In this document: piece after piece, positions 1-5,121 of the stretch | How positions within the stretch are numbered: position 1 is the stretch's first letter | Layout of the letters: every line of letters begins with the position of its first letter | Assembly: GCA_005883235.1 (NCBI GenBank) | Contig: VAYE01000098.1 | Location: forward strand, 1-5,386 | DNA length: 5,386 nt | From: Actinomycetota bacterium | GTDB taxonomy: Bacteria; Actinomycetota; Thermoleophilia; Gaiellales; Gaiellaceae | Reading direction: 5' to 3' | Translations under genes and position numbers: made by a program | Notes under the pieces: model-generated | Databases searched by the model: none | The model's input: only the letters and a program-made list of their open reading frames with translations | What the model was told of the DNA's origin: nothing

Positions 1-987
1 GACGACCGTGGGGCGGTCCTCGACGGGAGCGGAGAACACGATCTCCGGGCCCGTGCGAACGATCGTGTCGACGTTGACGCTCGCGTCGGCGAGCACGGCG
101 AAGAGCTTCGCGGGAGACACGCCCTCGACGCGGTACACCGTCTCCTCGCGGGTGTGGACGACCCCGGAGATGAGCGCCTTCTCGAGCATCCGTTCGTCCT
201 CCTCGCGGATCCAGGTGCCGTCCGCCTCCGTGAAGGTCGAGCGAACGTGCAGCTTGACGCCGTGGTTGCGCGCGAACTCGACGGAGCGTAGCTGGAGGAC
301 CCGCGCGCCCGACGCAGCCATCTCGAGCATCTCGTCGTACGTGACCGCGTGGAGCTTCCGCGCCTCGGGGACGATTCGGGGGTCGGCCGTGAAAACTCCG
401 TCGACGTCCGTGTAGATCTCGCACGAGTCGGCGCCGAGGGCGGCGGCGAGCGCGACGGCGGTGGTGTCGGAGCCGCCGCGGCCGAGCGTCGTGATGTCGA
501 GCTCCGTCGAGATGCCCTGGAAGCCGGCGACCAGCACGATCTGACCGCGGTCGAGGGCCTCGTGGATCCGGCGCGCGCGGACGTCCACGATCTTCGCCTT
601 CCCGTGGACGGTGTCGGTGACGATCCCTGCCTGCGAGCCGGTGAGGGAGATCGCCTCGTGGCCGAGATCGTGGATCGCCATCGCCGCGAGCGAGGACGAG
701 ATCCGCTCGCCGACCGAGATCAGCATGTCGAGCTCGCGCGGCTTCGGCTTGGGCGACACCCGGTGCGCGAGCGCGACCAGCTCGTCCGTCGTCTGCCCCA
801 TCGCGGAGAGGACGGCGACGATGCGGCTACCGCCCTCGCGCGCCGCCGCGATCCGCCGCGCGACGCCGCGGATCTTCTCCGGATCGGCGACCGACGTGCC
901 GCCGAACTTCATCACGACCGTTCCGGCGCTCGCGGCCGGGGCGGCCGGCTCGACGCCCGGAACGGCCTCGTACTCGGTCGCCGTCAT
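1..987 (-). CDS. lysC: Aspartate kinase (aspartokinase), C-terminus cut off by the window edge
   Basis: Cytoplasmic enzyme that phosphorylates L-aspartate with ATP, the first step towards lysine/diaminopimelate, threonine and methionine. The frame is open from ATG 987 to base 1 and gives 329 residues. Visible motifs are KFGGTS at residues 27-32 (nucleotide and aspartate binding), SVGERIS at 91-97, [12 protein letters not shown] at 166-177 and [13 protein letters not shown] at 192-204, all diagnostic of the aspartokinase amino-acid-kinase domain. A regulatory ACT domain begins near residue 275 ([11 protein letters not shown] at 301-311), and the second ACT domain lies outside the window. Family members usually begin only a few residues before KFGGTS; this start adds about 23 Ala/Pro-rich residues. 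I kept it because a TACACT -10-like box lies 7 bases upstream. A later start at GTG or ATG of residues 25-26 is possible. There is no Shine-Dalgarno before ATG 987. Feedback inhibition through ACT is known for the family, but the effector cannot be read here. Confidence 0.96.
   Translation of the reverse strand, partial: MTATEYEAVPGVEPAAPAASAGTVVMKFGGTSVADPEKIRGVARRIAAAREGGSRIVAVLSAMGQTTDELVALAHRVSPKPKPRELDMLISVGERISSSLAAMAIHDLGHEAISLTGSQAGIVTDTVHGKAKIVDVRARRIHEALDRGQIVLVAGFQGISTELDITTLGRGGSDTTAVALAAALGADSCEIYTDVDGVFTADPRIVPEARKLHAVTYDEMLEMAASGARVLQLRSVEFARNHGVKLHVRSTFTEADGTWIREEDERMLEKALISGVVHTREETVYRVEGVSPAKLFAVLADASVNVDTIVRTGPEIVFSAPVEDRPTVV
187..204 (-). promoter_or_regulatory. Internal ribosome binding site and start for a possible aspartokinase beta subunit
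   Basis: Inside lysC, reading on the minus strand, GAGGAGG (204-198) is followed by 8 bases and then an in-frame ATG at 189-187 (Met267 of the long protein, peptide [10 protein letters not shown]). The start falls just before the first ACT domain. In Corynebacterium glutamicum and Bacillus subtilis an in-frame internal start at the equivalent place makes a separate regulatory beta subunit of an alpha2-beta2 aspartokinase. The motif and spacing are seen directly; use as a start is inferred. It is the only strong Shine-Dalgarno with good spacing that I found in the window. Glu-Glu codons also produce GAGGAG by chance, so this is not proof. Confidence 0.55.
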
Positions 988-994
988 CGCGAAC

Positions 995-1000
995 AGTGTA
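995..1000 (-). promoter_or_regulatory. -10-like box of lysC, probable leaderless transcript
   Basis: The minus strand reads TACACT (TANNNT type) followed by 7 bases (GTTCGCG) and ATG 987. That places the expected transcription start on or within a base or two of the ATG. No Shine-Dalgarno is present. No convincing -35 is visible 16-18 bases upstream. The divergent gene starting at 1026 leaves only 38 bases between the two start codons; on the plus strand a weak TACAAC (1013-1018) lies 7 bases before that GTG. Confidence 0.45.
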
Positions 1001-1025
1001 GGAGCGGACGGGTACAACTATCGGC

Positions 1026-1520
1026 GTGAGACGACCGCAGCGCGCGGAGCAGTCGGCCACAGTGGAGGCGCTCGCCGACCCCAAGGGGCCGCGCTGGATC
1101 GTGCCGATCCTCGCGCTCGTCCCGGTCCTGCTCCTGCCGTGGGTGCTGTGGCTGACGATCACCCTTCCCTCGCGCCACGTGTCCGAGCACTGGGACGCCG
1201 CTTGGGTGGGGTTCGACGTCGCGGAGATCCTCGCCTTCGCGCTCACCGCCTTCGCCGCATGGCGTCGCGCCCCATGGCTCCAGGGCGCCGCGGCCGCCGC
1301 CGGGACGCTCCTCCTCTCCGACGCCTGGTTCGACATCCTGCTCTCGACCGGCGACGAGAGGGTGTGGCTGGCGGTCGGCCAGGCCGTTCTCAGCGAGATC
1401 CCGCTCGCCATCCTCTGCTTCTGGATCGCCTGGGACACGGCCCGCTTCTGGGGGTACTGGCAGCGGATCATCGACCTCGTTCCGCCGCGCGCTGCGCGGC
1501 AGGACGAGCGCGCAGCGTGA
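1026..1520 (+). CDS. Four-helix integral membrane protein of unknown function
   Basis: A 164-residue protein I cannot assign to a named family. It has a short basic N-terminus (MRRPQR) and four likely membrane segments at about residues 24-47, 60-79, 84-106 and 113-136, followed by a cytoplasmic-looking tail rich in Arg, Asp and Ala. The third helix ends in an acidic, aromatic motif DAWFD (99-103), and the fourth carries WIAWDTARFW (133-142). These are candidate functional residues because charged groups next to a membrane span are usually conserved for a reason. The GTG start lies 38 bases from the lysC start and is divergent from it, with no Shine-Dalgarno. The stop TGA 1518-1520 is one base from the convergent recR stop. 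The coding reading is favoured over antisense frames by the clean alternation of hydrophobic segments and by fitting exactly between lysC and recR. Confidence 0.82.
   Translation: MRRPQRAEQSATVEALADPKGPRWIVPILALVPVLLLPWVLWLTITLPSRHVSEHWDAAWVGFDVAEILAFALTAFAAWRRAPWLQGAAAAAGTLLLSDAWFDILLSTGDERVWLAVGQAVLSEIPLAILCFWIAWDTARFWGYWQRIIDLVPPRAARQDERAA
1484..1500. terminator. Hairpin at the convergent end of the membrane-protein gene and recR
   Basis: A perfect 7-bp stem GCCGCGC/GCGCGGC closes a GCT triloop. It lies inside the last codons of the plus-strand gene and about 21 bases beyond the recR stop on the minus strand. It has no T-tract on either side, so it is only a candidate for stopping or slowing transcription from recR, or for stabilising its 3' end. 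In such GC-rich sequence a stem of this size may also arise by chance. Confidence 0.25.
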
Positions 1521-1521
1521 G

Positions 1522-2112
1522 CTACATCTCGCGGCGGCCCGACAGGGCTCGCCCGAGGGTGACCTCGTCGGCGTACTCGAGGTCGCCGCCGACCGGGAGG
1601 CCGCTCGCGAGGCGCGTCACGCGGACGCGCCCGCGCAGCCGGTCGGCGAGGTAGGCGGCCGTGGCCTCGCCGGTCATGTTCGGATTGGTGGCGAGCACGA
1701 CCTCCTCGACGCCGTTCCGGTCGACGCGGCTCAGGAGCTCGTCGATCCGCAGGTGCTCGGGCTCGACGCCGTCGAGCGGCGAGAGGGCGCCGCCGAGGAC
1801 GTGGTAGAGCCCGCGGAACTCGTGCGTCCGCTCGAGCGAGACGAGGTCGACGGGCTGCTCGACGACGCAGACGACGGAGTGGTCGCGGCGGGCGTCGACA
1901 CAGATCCCGCAGAGCTCCTCCTCGGTGAGGTTGCCGCACTCGCGGCAGAAGCGGACGCGTTCCTTCACGTCGTCGATCGAGCGGGCGAGCGCGACCGCCT
2001 CGTCCTTCGGGACCTGGAGCAGGTGGAAGGCGAGCCGCTGAGCCGTGCGCGTGCCGATTCCGGGCAGCCGGCTGAGCTGCGCGACGAGGTTGTCCACAGA
2101 AGGGCCGAACAC
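1522..2112 (-). CDS. recR: Recombination mediator protein RecR
   Basis: RecR works with RecO (and RecF) in the cytoplasm to load RecA on SSB-coated single-stranded DNA during gap repair. The chosen GTG at 2112 gives 196 residues, the normal RecR size (about 200). Visible domains in order are: helix-hairpin-helix with LSRLPGIGTRTAQRLAFHLL at 13-32; a Cys4 zinc finger with C56, C59, C68 and C71; and a Toprim domain from about 80 with acidic E85 in VVCVVEQP and LGGALSPLDGV at 106-116, which is highly typical of RecR. The C-terminus ATNPNMTGEATAAYL is also typical. The frame is open further upstream to 2373, but those extra residues have no RecR character and would run through the divergent promoter region and into the opposite-strand gene. 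A CACAAT box 6 bases before GTG 2112 also supports this start. In many bacteria recR directly follows ybaB; here two genes separate them. Confidence 0.96.
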   Translation of the reverse strand: MFGPSVDNLVAQLSRLPGIGTRTAQRLAFHLLQVPKDEAVALARSIDDVKERVRFCRECGNLTEEELCGICVDARRDHSVVCVVEQPVDLVSLERTHEFRGLYHVLGGALSPLDGVEPEHLRIDELLSRVDRNGVEEVVLATNPNMTGEATAAYLADRLRGRVRVTRLASGLPVGGDLEYADEVTLGRALSGRREM

Positions 2113-2118
2113 GGCCCC

Positions 2119-2124
2119 ATTGTG
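2119..2124 (-). promoter_or_regulatory. -10-like box of recR
   Basis: The minus strand reads CACAAT, then six bases (GGGGCC), then the GTG start at 2112. The match to the -10 consensus is five of six when TACAAT is taken as the actinobacterial form. A start of transcription at the GTG would make recR leaderless. No -35 element is evident. Having its own promoter would fit recR being separated from the dnaX-ybaB unit by a gene in opposite orientation. Confidence 0.35.
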
Positions 2125-2194
2125 CCTGGCTCGATCGGAGGTCGATCCGCCGCAGCCCAACGAGACACAAGCGCATCGACCGGTCGTTTCAGAC

Positions 2195-2221
2195 GGACGC
2201 GCGGGCAAAGCCCGCACGTCC
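2195..2221. repeat. Long GC-rich hairpin in the recR/cNMP-binding-gene intergenic region
   Basis: A 27-base inverted repeat has two 12-base arms (GGACGCGCGGGC and GCCCGCACGTCC) that pair at 11 of 12 positions (one C-A mismatch) around an AAA triloop. TTCA at 2188-2191 and TGAA at 2222-2225 can extend it after a 3-base bulge. It sits between two divergent genes and so is not a simple gene-end terminator. It could be an operator, an RNA structure on a long leader, or a dispersed intergenic repeat. No T-tract follows it on either strand. Confidence 0.6.
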
Positions 2222-2228
2222 TGAACGG

Positions 2229-2242
2229 CACCGCAAGCGGTG
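2229..2242. repeat. Small hairpin next to the long intergenic hairpin
   Basis: CACCG and CGGTG arms (5 bp) close a CAAG tetraloop, 7 bases right of the larger hairpin and 8 bases left of the probable -10 box of the cyclic-nucleotide-binding gene. It overlaps the region where a -35 element would lie, so it could be an operator for that gene. This is inference only. Confidence 0.3.
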
Positions 2243-2250
2243 GAGCATGA

Positions 2251-2256
2251 CAGAAT
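2251..2256 (+). promoter_or_regulatory. -10-like box of the cyclic-nucleotide-binding protein gene
   Basis: CAGAAT is followed by GCGCGC and the GTG start at 2263, a 6-base gap. This matches the spacing seen before lysC, recR and dnaX and predicts a leaderless mRNA. There is no Shine-Dalgarno before the GTG and no recognisable -35 at 16-18 bases. Confidence 0.35.
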
Positions 2257-2262
2257 GCGCGC

Positions 2263-2655
2263 GTGATCGCGGACAAGCTCGCCTCGGTCCCGCTGTTCGC
2301 CTCGCTCTCGAAGCGCGAGCGCGAGGAGATCGCGAGGGCGGCGGACGAGGTCGACGTCGAAGAGGGCAAGCACCTGGCCGAGCAGGGCCGCTTCGCCTAC
2401 GAGTTCATGGCGATCGAGGAGGGGACGGCCGACGTCCTGAAGGACGGGGAGAAGCTCCGCGAGCTCGGGCCGGGGGACTTCTTCGGCGAGATCGGTCTCC
2501 TCGAGGCGGAGCGCCGAACGGCGACGGTCGTCGCGACGAGCCCGATGCGGCTGATCGTGATCTTCGGGCCGCGGCTCCGCAGCCTCGAGCGCGACATGCC
2601 GCAGCTGAGCGAGCAGCTGCGGAAGGCGATCCGCGAGCGGCTCAGCAGTCGCTAG
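2263..2655 (+). CDS. Stand-alone cyclic nucleotide-binding domain protein
   Basis: A 130-residue protein that is essentially one CAP-type ligand-binding beta-barrel (cNMP-binding domain) without a DNA-binding or catalytic domain. The family pattern is clear: N-terminal VPLFASLSKREREEIA (9-24), the EEGKHLAEQGRFAYEFMAI strand region (33-51), the phosphate-binding cassette GPGDFFGEIGLLEAERRTATV at 69-89, and a C-terminal helix SEQLRKAIRERL (116-127). G75-E76 and R85-T86 occupy the positions that contact ribose and cyclic phosphate in cAMP-binding members, so ligand binding is plausible. Many such single-domain proteins have unknown partners. It may sense cAMP or another nucleotide, or act as an inactive scaffold. 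The stop TAG 2653-2655 overlaps the stop of the convergent gene within CTAG. Start GTG 2263 was chosen because the barrel begins immediately after it and a -10-like box lies 6 bases upstream. Confidence 0.92.
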   Translation: MIADKLASVPLFASLSKREREEIARAADEVDVEEGKHLAEQGRFAYEFMAIEEGTADVLKDGEKLRELGPGDFFGEIGLLEAERRTATVVATSPMRLIVIFGPRLRSLERDMPQLSEQLRKAIRERLSSR

Positions 2656-3347
2656 ACCTGCCGCTTGGCGGCGACGCCGCGGCAGCTCGGGAACGGCCGT
2701 AGCTGGCTCGTCTCGTGCTCGTACTTCTTACGCGTACGTGCCGTCGCACGTAGGCGCTCGCTGCGGACGAGGCCGAGCCGGGTCGACTCGACTCGGTAGA
2801 AGGTCCGCGTCAGCCGCCACCGATCGCGAAGCACGTAGAAAGCGGTCACGCGGATCAGTCCACCGTCGCAGTCGATTCCCTGCGAGGCCTGGGCGAACCC
2901 GCCCCACGAGATCTCGCCCAGGTTCCCTGCCCGGCCCGGTCGGAGCCTGATCAGCCGGCCTGACCGGACCGCGAAGATCTGGAGGAACGAGTTCGACGCT
3001 CCTTCCTCGGCGGTGACGACGATCTCGAGCCCGCGCCGGCCGTCGAGCCGGTAGAGCCCGTTGAGCAGGGGGAACCGTTCGTAGCGAACGAGGTCACCCG
3101 CAGTTCCAGGGCTGATGCGGTCGTAGTGCACTCGTGCCATCTGTGTACCTCGCCCCGTCCGGGCGACGAGGAGGACGCCGCAGGCCAAGCGCGCCCGCGG
3201 CGCGATGCGCAGGCTCACGCGGTCACGCCGTCCGTCTCCGTCGACGTCGCCGACGAGCGTCTCGGCGACCGGGCGAGTTCTCGGCATGAGCGTCTGCGGC
3301 GAAGGGCAAGGCGCCATCGCAGCCGCGGCGAGAAGCGCCCCGAGCAC
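2652..3347 (-). CDS. Putative exported protein with an FG-GAP/VCBS-like calcium-binding motif
   Basis: A 231-residue hypothetical protein. It begins with a short hydrophobic stretch LGALLAAAAMA (2-12) that looks like a signal-peptide core, although it lacks the usual basic residues before it. No clear lipobox is present around C14. Residues 33-44 read GDVDGDGRRDRV, the Asp-rich loop (D34, D36, D38, D42) of FG-GAP/VCBS or dockerin-like calcium sites. The rest (strand-rich segments such as GLEIVVTAEEG at 106-116 and LQIFAVRSGRL at 122-132) suits a beta-propeller or beta-sandwich extracytoplasmic protein. Cysteines at 14, 56, 160 and 222 could form disulfides. The GTG start at 3347 immediately follows the ybaB stop (TAGGTG), suggesting translational coupling; Met22 (ATG 3284) is an alternative start that would remove the signal. 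Its function is not recognised. The first 125 bases overlap the run-on dnaX frame. Confidence 0.72.
   Translation of the reverse strand: MLGALLAAAAMAPCPSPQTLMPRTRPVAETLVGDVDGDGRRDRVSLRIAPRARLACGVLLVARTGRGTQMARVHYDRISPGTAGDLVRYERFPLLNGLYRLDGRRGLEIVVTAEEGASNSFLQIFAVRSGRLIRLRPGRAGNLGEISWGGFAQASQGIDCDGGLIRVTAFYVLRDRWRLTRTFYRVESTRLGLVRSERLRATARTRKKYEHETSQLRPFPSCRGVAAKRQV
2659..2673. terminator. Weak hairpin just past the shared CTAG stop
   Basis: GCCGC and GCGGC (5 bp, plus a possible T-G outer pair) close a TTG loop, 3 bases after the stop of the plus-strand cyclic-nucleotide-binding gene. There is no T-tract, and the hairpin lies inside the last codons of the opposite-strand gene. It is a possible transcript end for the plus-strand gene, with low support. 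Confidence 0.2.
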
Positions 3348-5115
3348 CTAGAGCCCGGGCAGCCCCAGCCCGCCGAGTCCGCCCACCATGCCGCCGAGCC
3401 TCGACTCCATCAGGCTCTGCGCGGAGCGAAGCGCCTCGTTCACAGCCGCGAGCACCATGTCCGCGAGCATTTCCGGATCGTCCGGATCGATCGCCTCCTT
3501 GGCGATCTTGATCTCGGTGATCTGGAGGGCGCCCGTCGCCCTGACGGTCACCATCCCGCCGCCGGCCGAGGCCTCGACGGTCTCGTTCGCGAGCTCCTCC
3601 TGCGCCTTCGCGAGCTGCTCCTGCATCTGCTGCGCCTGCTGCACCCTCTTCGCCGACCGCGAAGGTCACCGCGAGCCGGCGGCCGGTCACCTCGTAGAGC
3701 GCCTCGCGAAGGAGCGTCGCGTTCTTCGGCTCCTCCGCGAGCTGACGATGGAACGACGCGCTGGCGGGAAACTCGAGGGTGAGCTCGTCGCCGGTGAGCT
3801 CGACCGGGCGCGCCTCGGCGAGCATCGTGCCGGTCGGGATCGAGCGCTCGGTGACGGCAGGCAGGACGCTCCGCTGCCAGGCCTCCTGGAGCGCCTCGAG
3901 ATCGACGGACGGCGGCTCGGCGGGCGGCGTCGGCTCGGGAGCGGCGGGAGCAGGCTCCTCGGCCGGCGCATGAGCCGCCGGGCGGTGCTCGAGCAGCTCG
4001 ACGCGATAGGCGAGCGACTCCCGGGAGAGATCCGCCGAGGGCCGCGTCACCTTGACGAGCGCGAGCTCGAGCGGCAGGCGCGGATCGCCGCCCTGGCGCA
4101 TGTCGTCGACGGCGACGGCCAGGAGGTCGCAGAGCCGCAGCACCGCGCCCTCGCCGAGCTGGTTCGCCTGGGCGCGCAGCCGCTCCCTCGTTTCCTCGGT
4201 GACGGGCAGCGACTCGGGCACCTCGCCCATGTGCTGCACGAGCAGCAGGTGGCGGAGGTGCTCGAGGAGGTCGGTGACGAGCCGGCCGAGATCCTGGCCC
4301 TGCTCGGCGAGCTCCTCGACGAAAGTGAGGGCGCCCGCGGTGTCGCGGTCGACGACGAGGTCGCAGAGGCGGAAGAGCGCCTCCTCCTCGACCGCCCCGA
4401 GCAGCTGGAGGACGGTCTGGACGGTCACCTTCCCCTCGGTCGCCGAGGAGAGCTGGTCGAGGGTCGAGACCGCGTCCCGGAACGAGCCGCGCGCTCCGCG
4501 AGCGACGAGGGCGAGCGCCTGGTCGGGCGCCTCGATCCCCTCGCCGTCGGCGACGCGGCGAAGCAGCCGGACGAGCTCGGGCAGGCGCGGGCGCGCGAAG
4601 ATGAAGGTCTGGCAGCGCGAGCGCACCGTGTCGAGCATCTGGTGCAGGTCGGTGGTGCAGAAGACGAAGACGAGGTGGGGAGGGGGCTCCTCGATCAGCT
4701 TGAGCAGCGCGTTGAAGGCAGCCGAGGTCAGCTGGTGCGCCTCGTCGAGGATGTAGACCTTGTAGCGGCCCTCGGCCGGCTGGAGGATCACCCGTTCGCG
4801 GATCTCGCGGATGTCGTCGATCCCGCGCTGCGAGGCCGCGTCCATCTCGATCACGTCGAGCGAGCTTCCGTTCGCGATCGCCTGGCACGCGTGGCAGACC
4901 TTGTCCGGGGAGGCCGTCGGCCCCTGGGCGCAGTTGAGCGCCTTGGCGAGGATGCGCGCGAGGCTCGTCTTGCCGGTCCCGCGGGGTCCTGCGAAGAGGT
5001 ACGCCTGGCGAACCTGCTCGTGCTCGATCGCGTTCCTGAGCGTGCGGACGACCGGCTCCTGGCCCACGACCTCGTCGAAGTCCTGCGGGCGGTATTTCCG
5101 GTACAGGGCGGTCAC
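3223..5115 (-). CDS. dnaX: DNA polymerase III subunit tau (DnaX), frame running on past its expected end
   Basis: ATPase of the clamp-loader complex that loads the sliding clamp and ties the replisome together. The start MTALYRKYRPQDFDEVVGQE is typical. The AAA+ motifs are intact: Walker A GPRGTGKT (43-50), Walker B ILDEAH (122-127), sensor 1 CTTD (153-156), SRC with arginine finger R167 (166-168) and sensor 2 GSFRDA (210-215). The zinc module has C62, C74 and C77, but the usual second Cys is replaced by Asp71. The clamp-loader collar covers about 240-365, an Ala/Pro/Glu linker 378-405, and a C-terminal domain 405-488 ending EVTGRRLAVTFAVGE. After about residue 490 (base 3646) the frame has no stop and translates ybaB out of phase for 140 low-complexity Arg/Gly/Ala residues, to TGA 3223. 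I regard residues 1 to about 490 as genuine DnaX and the tail as dubious. No A-rich slippery site for a gamma form is visible. GTG 5115 has no Shine-Dalgarno. Confidence 0.94.
   Translation of the reverse strand: MTALYRKYRPQDFDEVVGQEPVVRTLRNAIEHEQVRQAYLFAGPRGTGKTSLARILAKALNCAQGPTASPDKVCHACQAIANGSSLDVIEMDAASQRGIDDIREIRERVILQPAEGRYKVYILDEAHQLTSAAFNALLKLIEEPPPHLVFVFCTTDLHQMLDTVRSRCQTFIFARPRLPELVRLLRRVADGEGIEAPDQALALVARGARGSFRDAVSTLDQLSSATEGKVTVQTVLQLLGAVEEEALFRLCDLVVDRDTAGALTFVEELAEQGQDLGRLVTDLLEHLRHLLLVQHMGEVPESLPVTEETRERLRAQANQLGEGAVLRLCDLLAVAVDDMRQGGDPRLPLELALVKVTRPSADLSRESLAYRVELLEHRPAAHAPAEEPAPAAPEPTPPAEPPSVDLEALQEAWQRSVLPAVTERSIPTGTMLAEARPVELTGDELTLEFPASASFHRQLAEEPKNATLLREALYEVTGRRLAVTFAVGEEGAAGAADAGAAREGAGGARERDRRGLGRRRDGDRQGDGRPPDHRDQDRQGGDRSGRSGNARGHGARGCERGASLRAEPDGVEARRHGGRTRRAGAARALGARGASRRGCDGALPFAADAHAENSPGRRDARRRRRRRRTA
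3348..3644 (-). CDS. ybaB: YbaB/EbfC family nucleoid-associated protein
   Basis: Members of this family are small dimeric DNA-binding proteins, usually encoded between dnaX and recR. The 98-residue product has the family pattern: an N-terminal coiled helix QQAQQMQEQLAKAQEELANE (2-21), the signature ETVEASAGGGMVTVRATG (21-38), ITEIKIAKEAIDPDD (42-56), a second helix LADMVLAAVNEALRSAQSLM (60-79), and a Gly/Leu-rich tail. The GTG start at 3644 is the first possible start, since a TGA (3668-3666) closes this frame upstream. It begins a few residues later than most relatives, which carry an MNxxxxMK-like lead. AGAGG abuts the GTG with no spacing, so the ribosome binding site is poor; ATG 3626 is a weaker alternative. 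The whole gene overlaps the dnaX frame in another phase. Confidence 0.9.
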   Translation of the reverse strand: MQQAQQMQEQLAKAQEELANETVEASAGGGMVTVRATGALQITEIKIAKEAIDPDDPEMLADMVLAAVNEALRSAQSLMESRLGGMVGGLGGLGLPGL

Positions 5116-5121
5116 GAGCGC

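Noticed and set aside
8..415. A 135-residue Ser/Thr-rich plus-strand frame opposite lysC
   Set aside because: It is antisense to the aspartokinase gene and its Ser/Thr richness simply reflects the complementary phase of a GC-rich gene.
827..2176. A 449-residue minus-strand open frame across lysC, the membrane gene and recR
   Set aside because: It overlaps three better-supported genes in other phases and is rich in Arg, Ala and Pro with no domain; typical of stop-poor GC-rich DNA.
2113..2373. N-terminal extension of RecR by 87 residues to a start at 2373
   Set aside because: The extension has no RecR homology features, would make the protein far longer than the family, and would cover the divergent intergenic region and the start of the plus-strand gene.
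4880..4940. Programmed frameshift in dnaX giving a gamma subunit
   Set aside because: No run of A or other slippery heptamer with a following hairpin is visible in the dnaX coding strand; the E. coli-type signal is absent.
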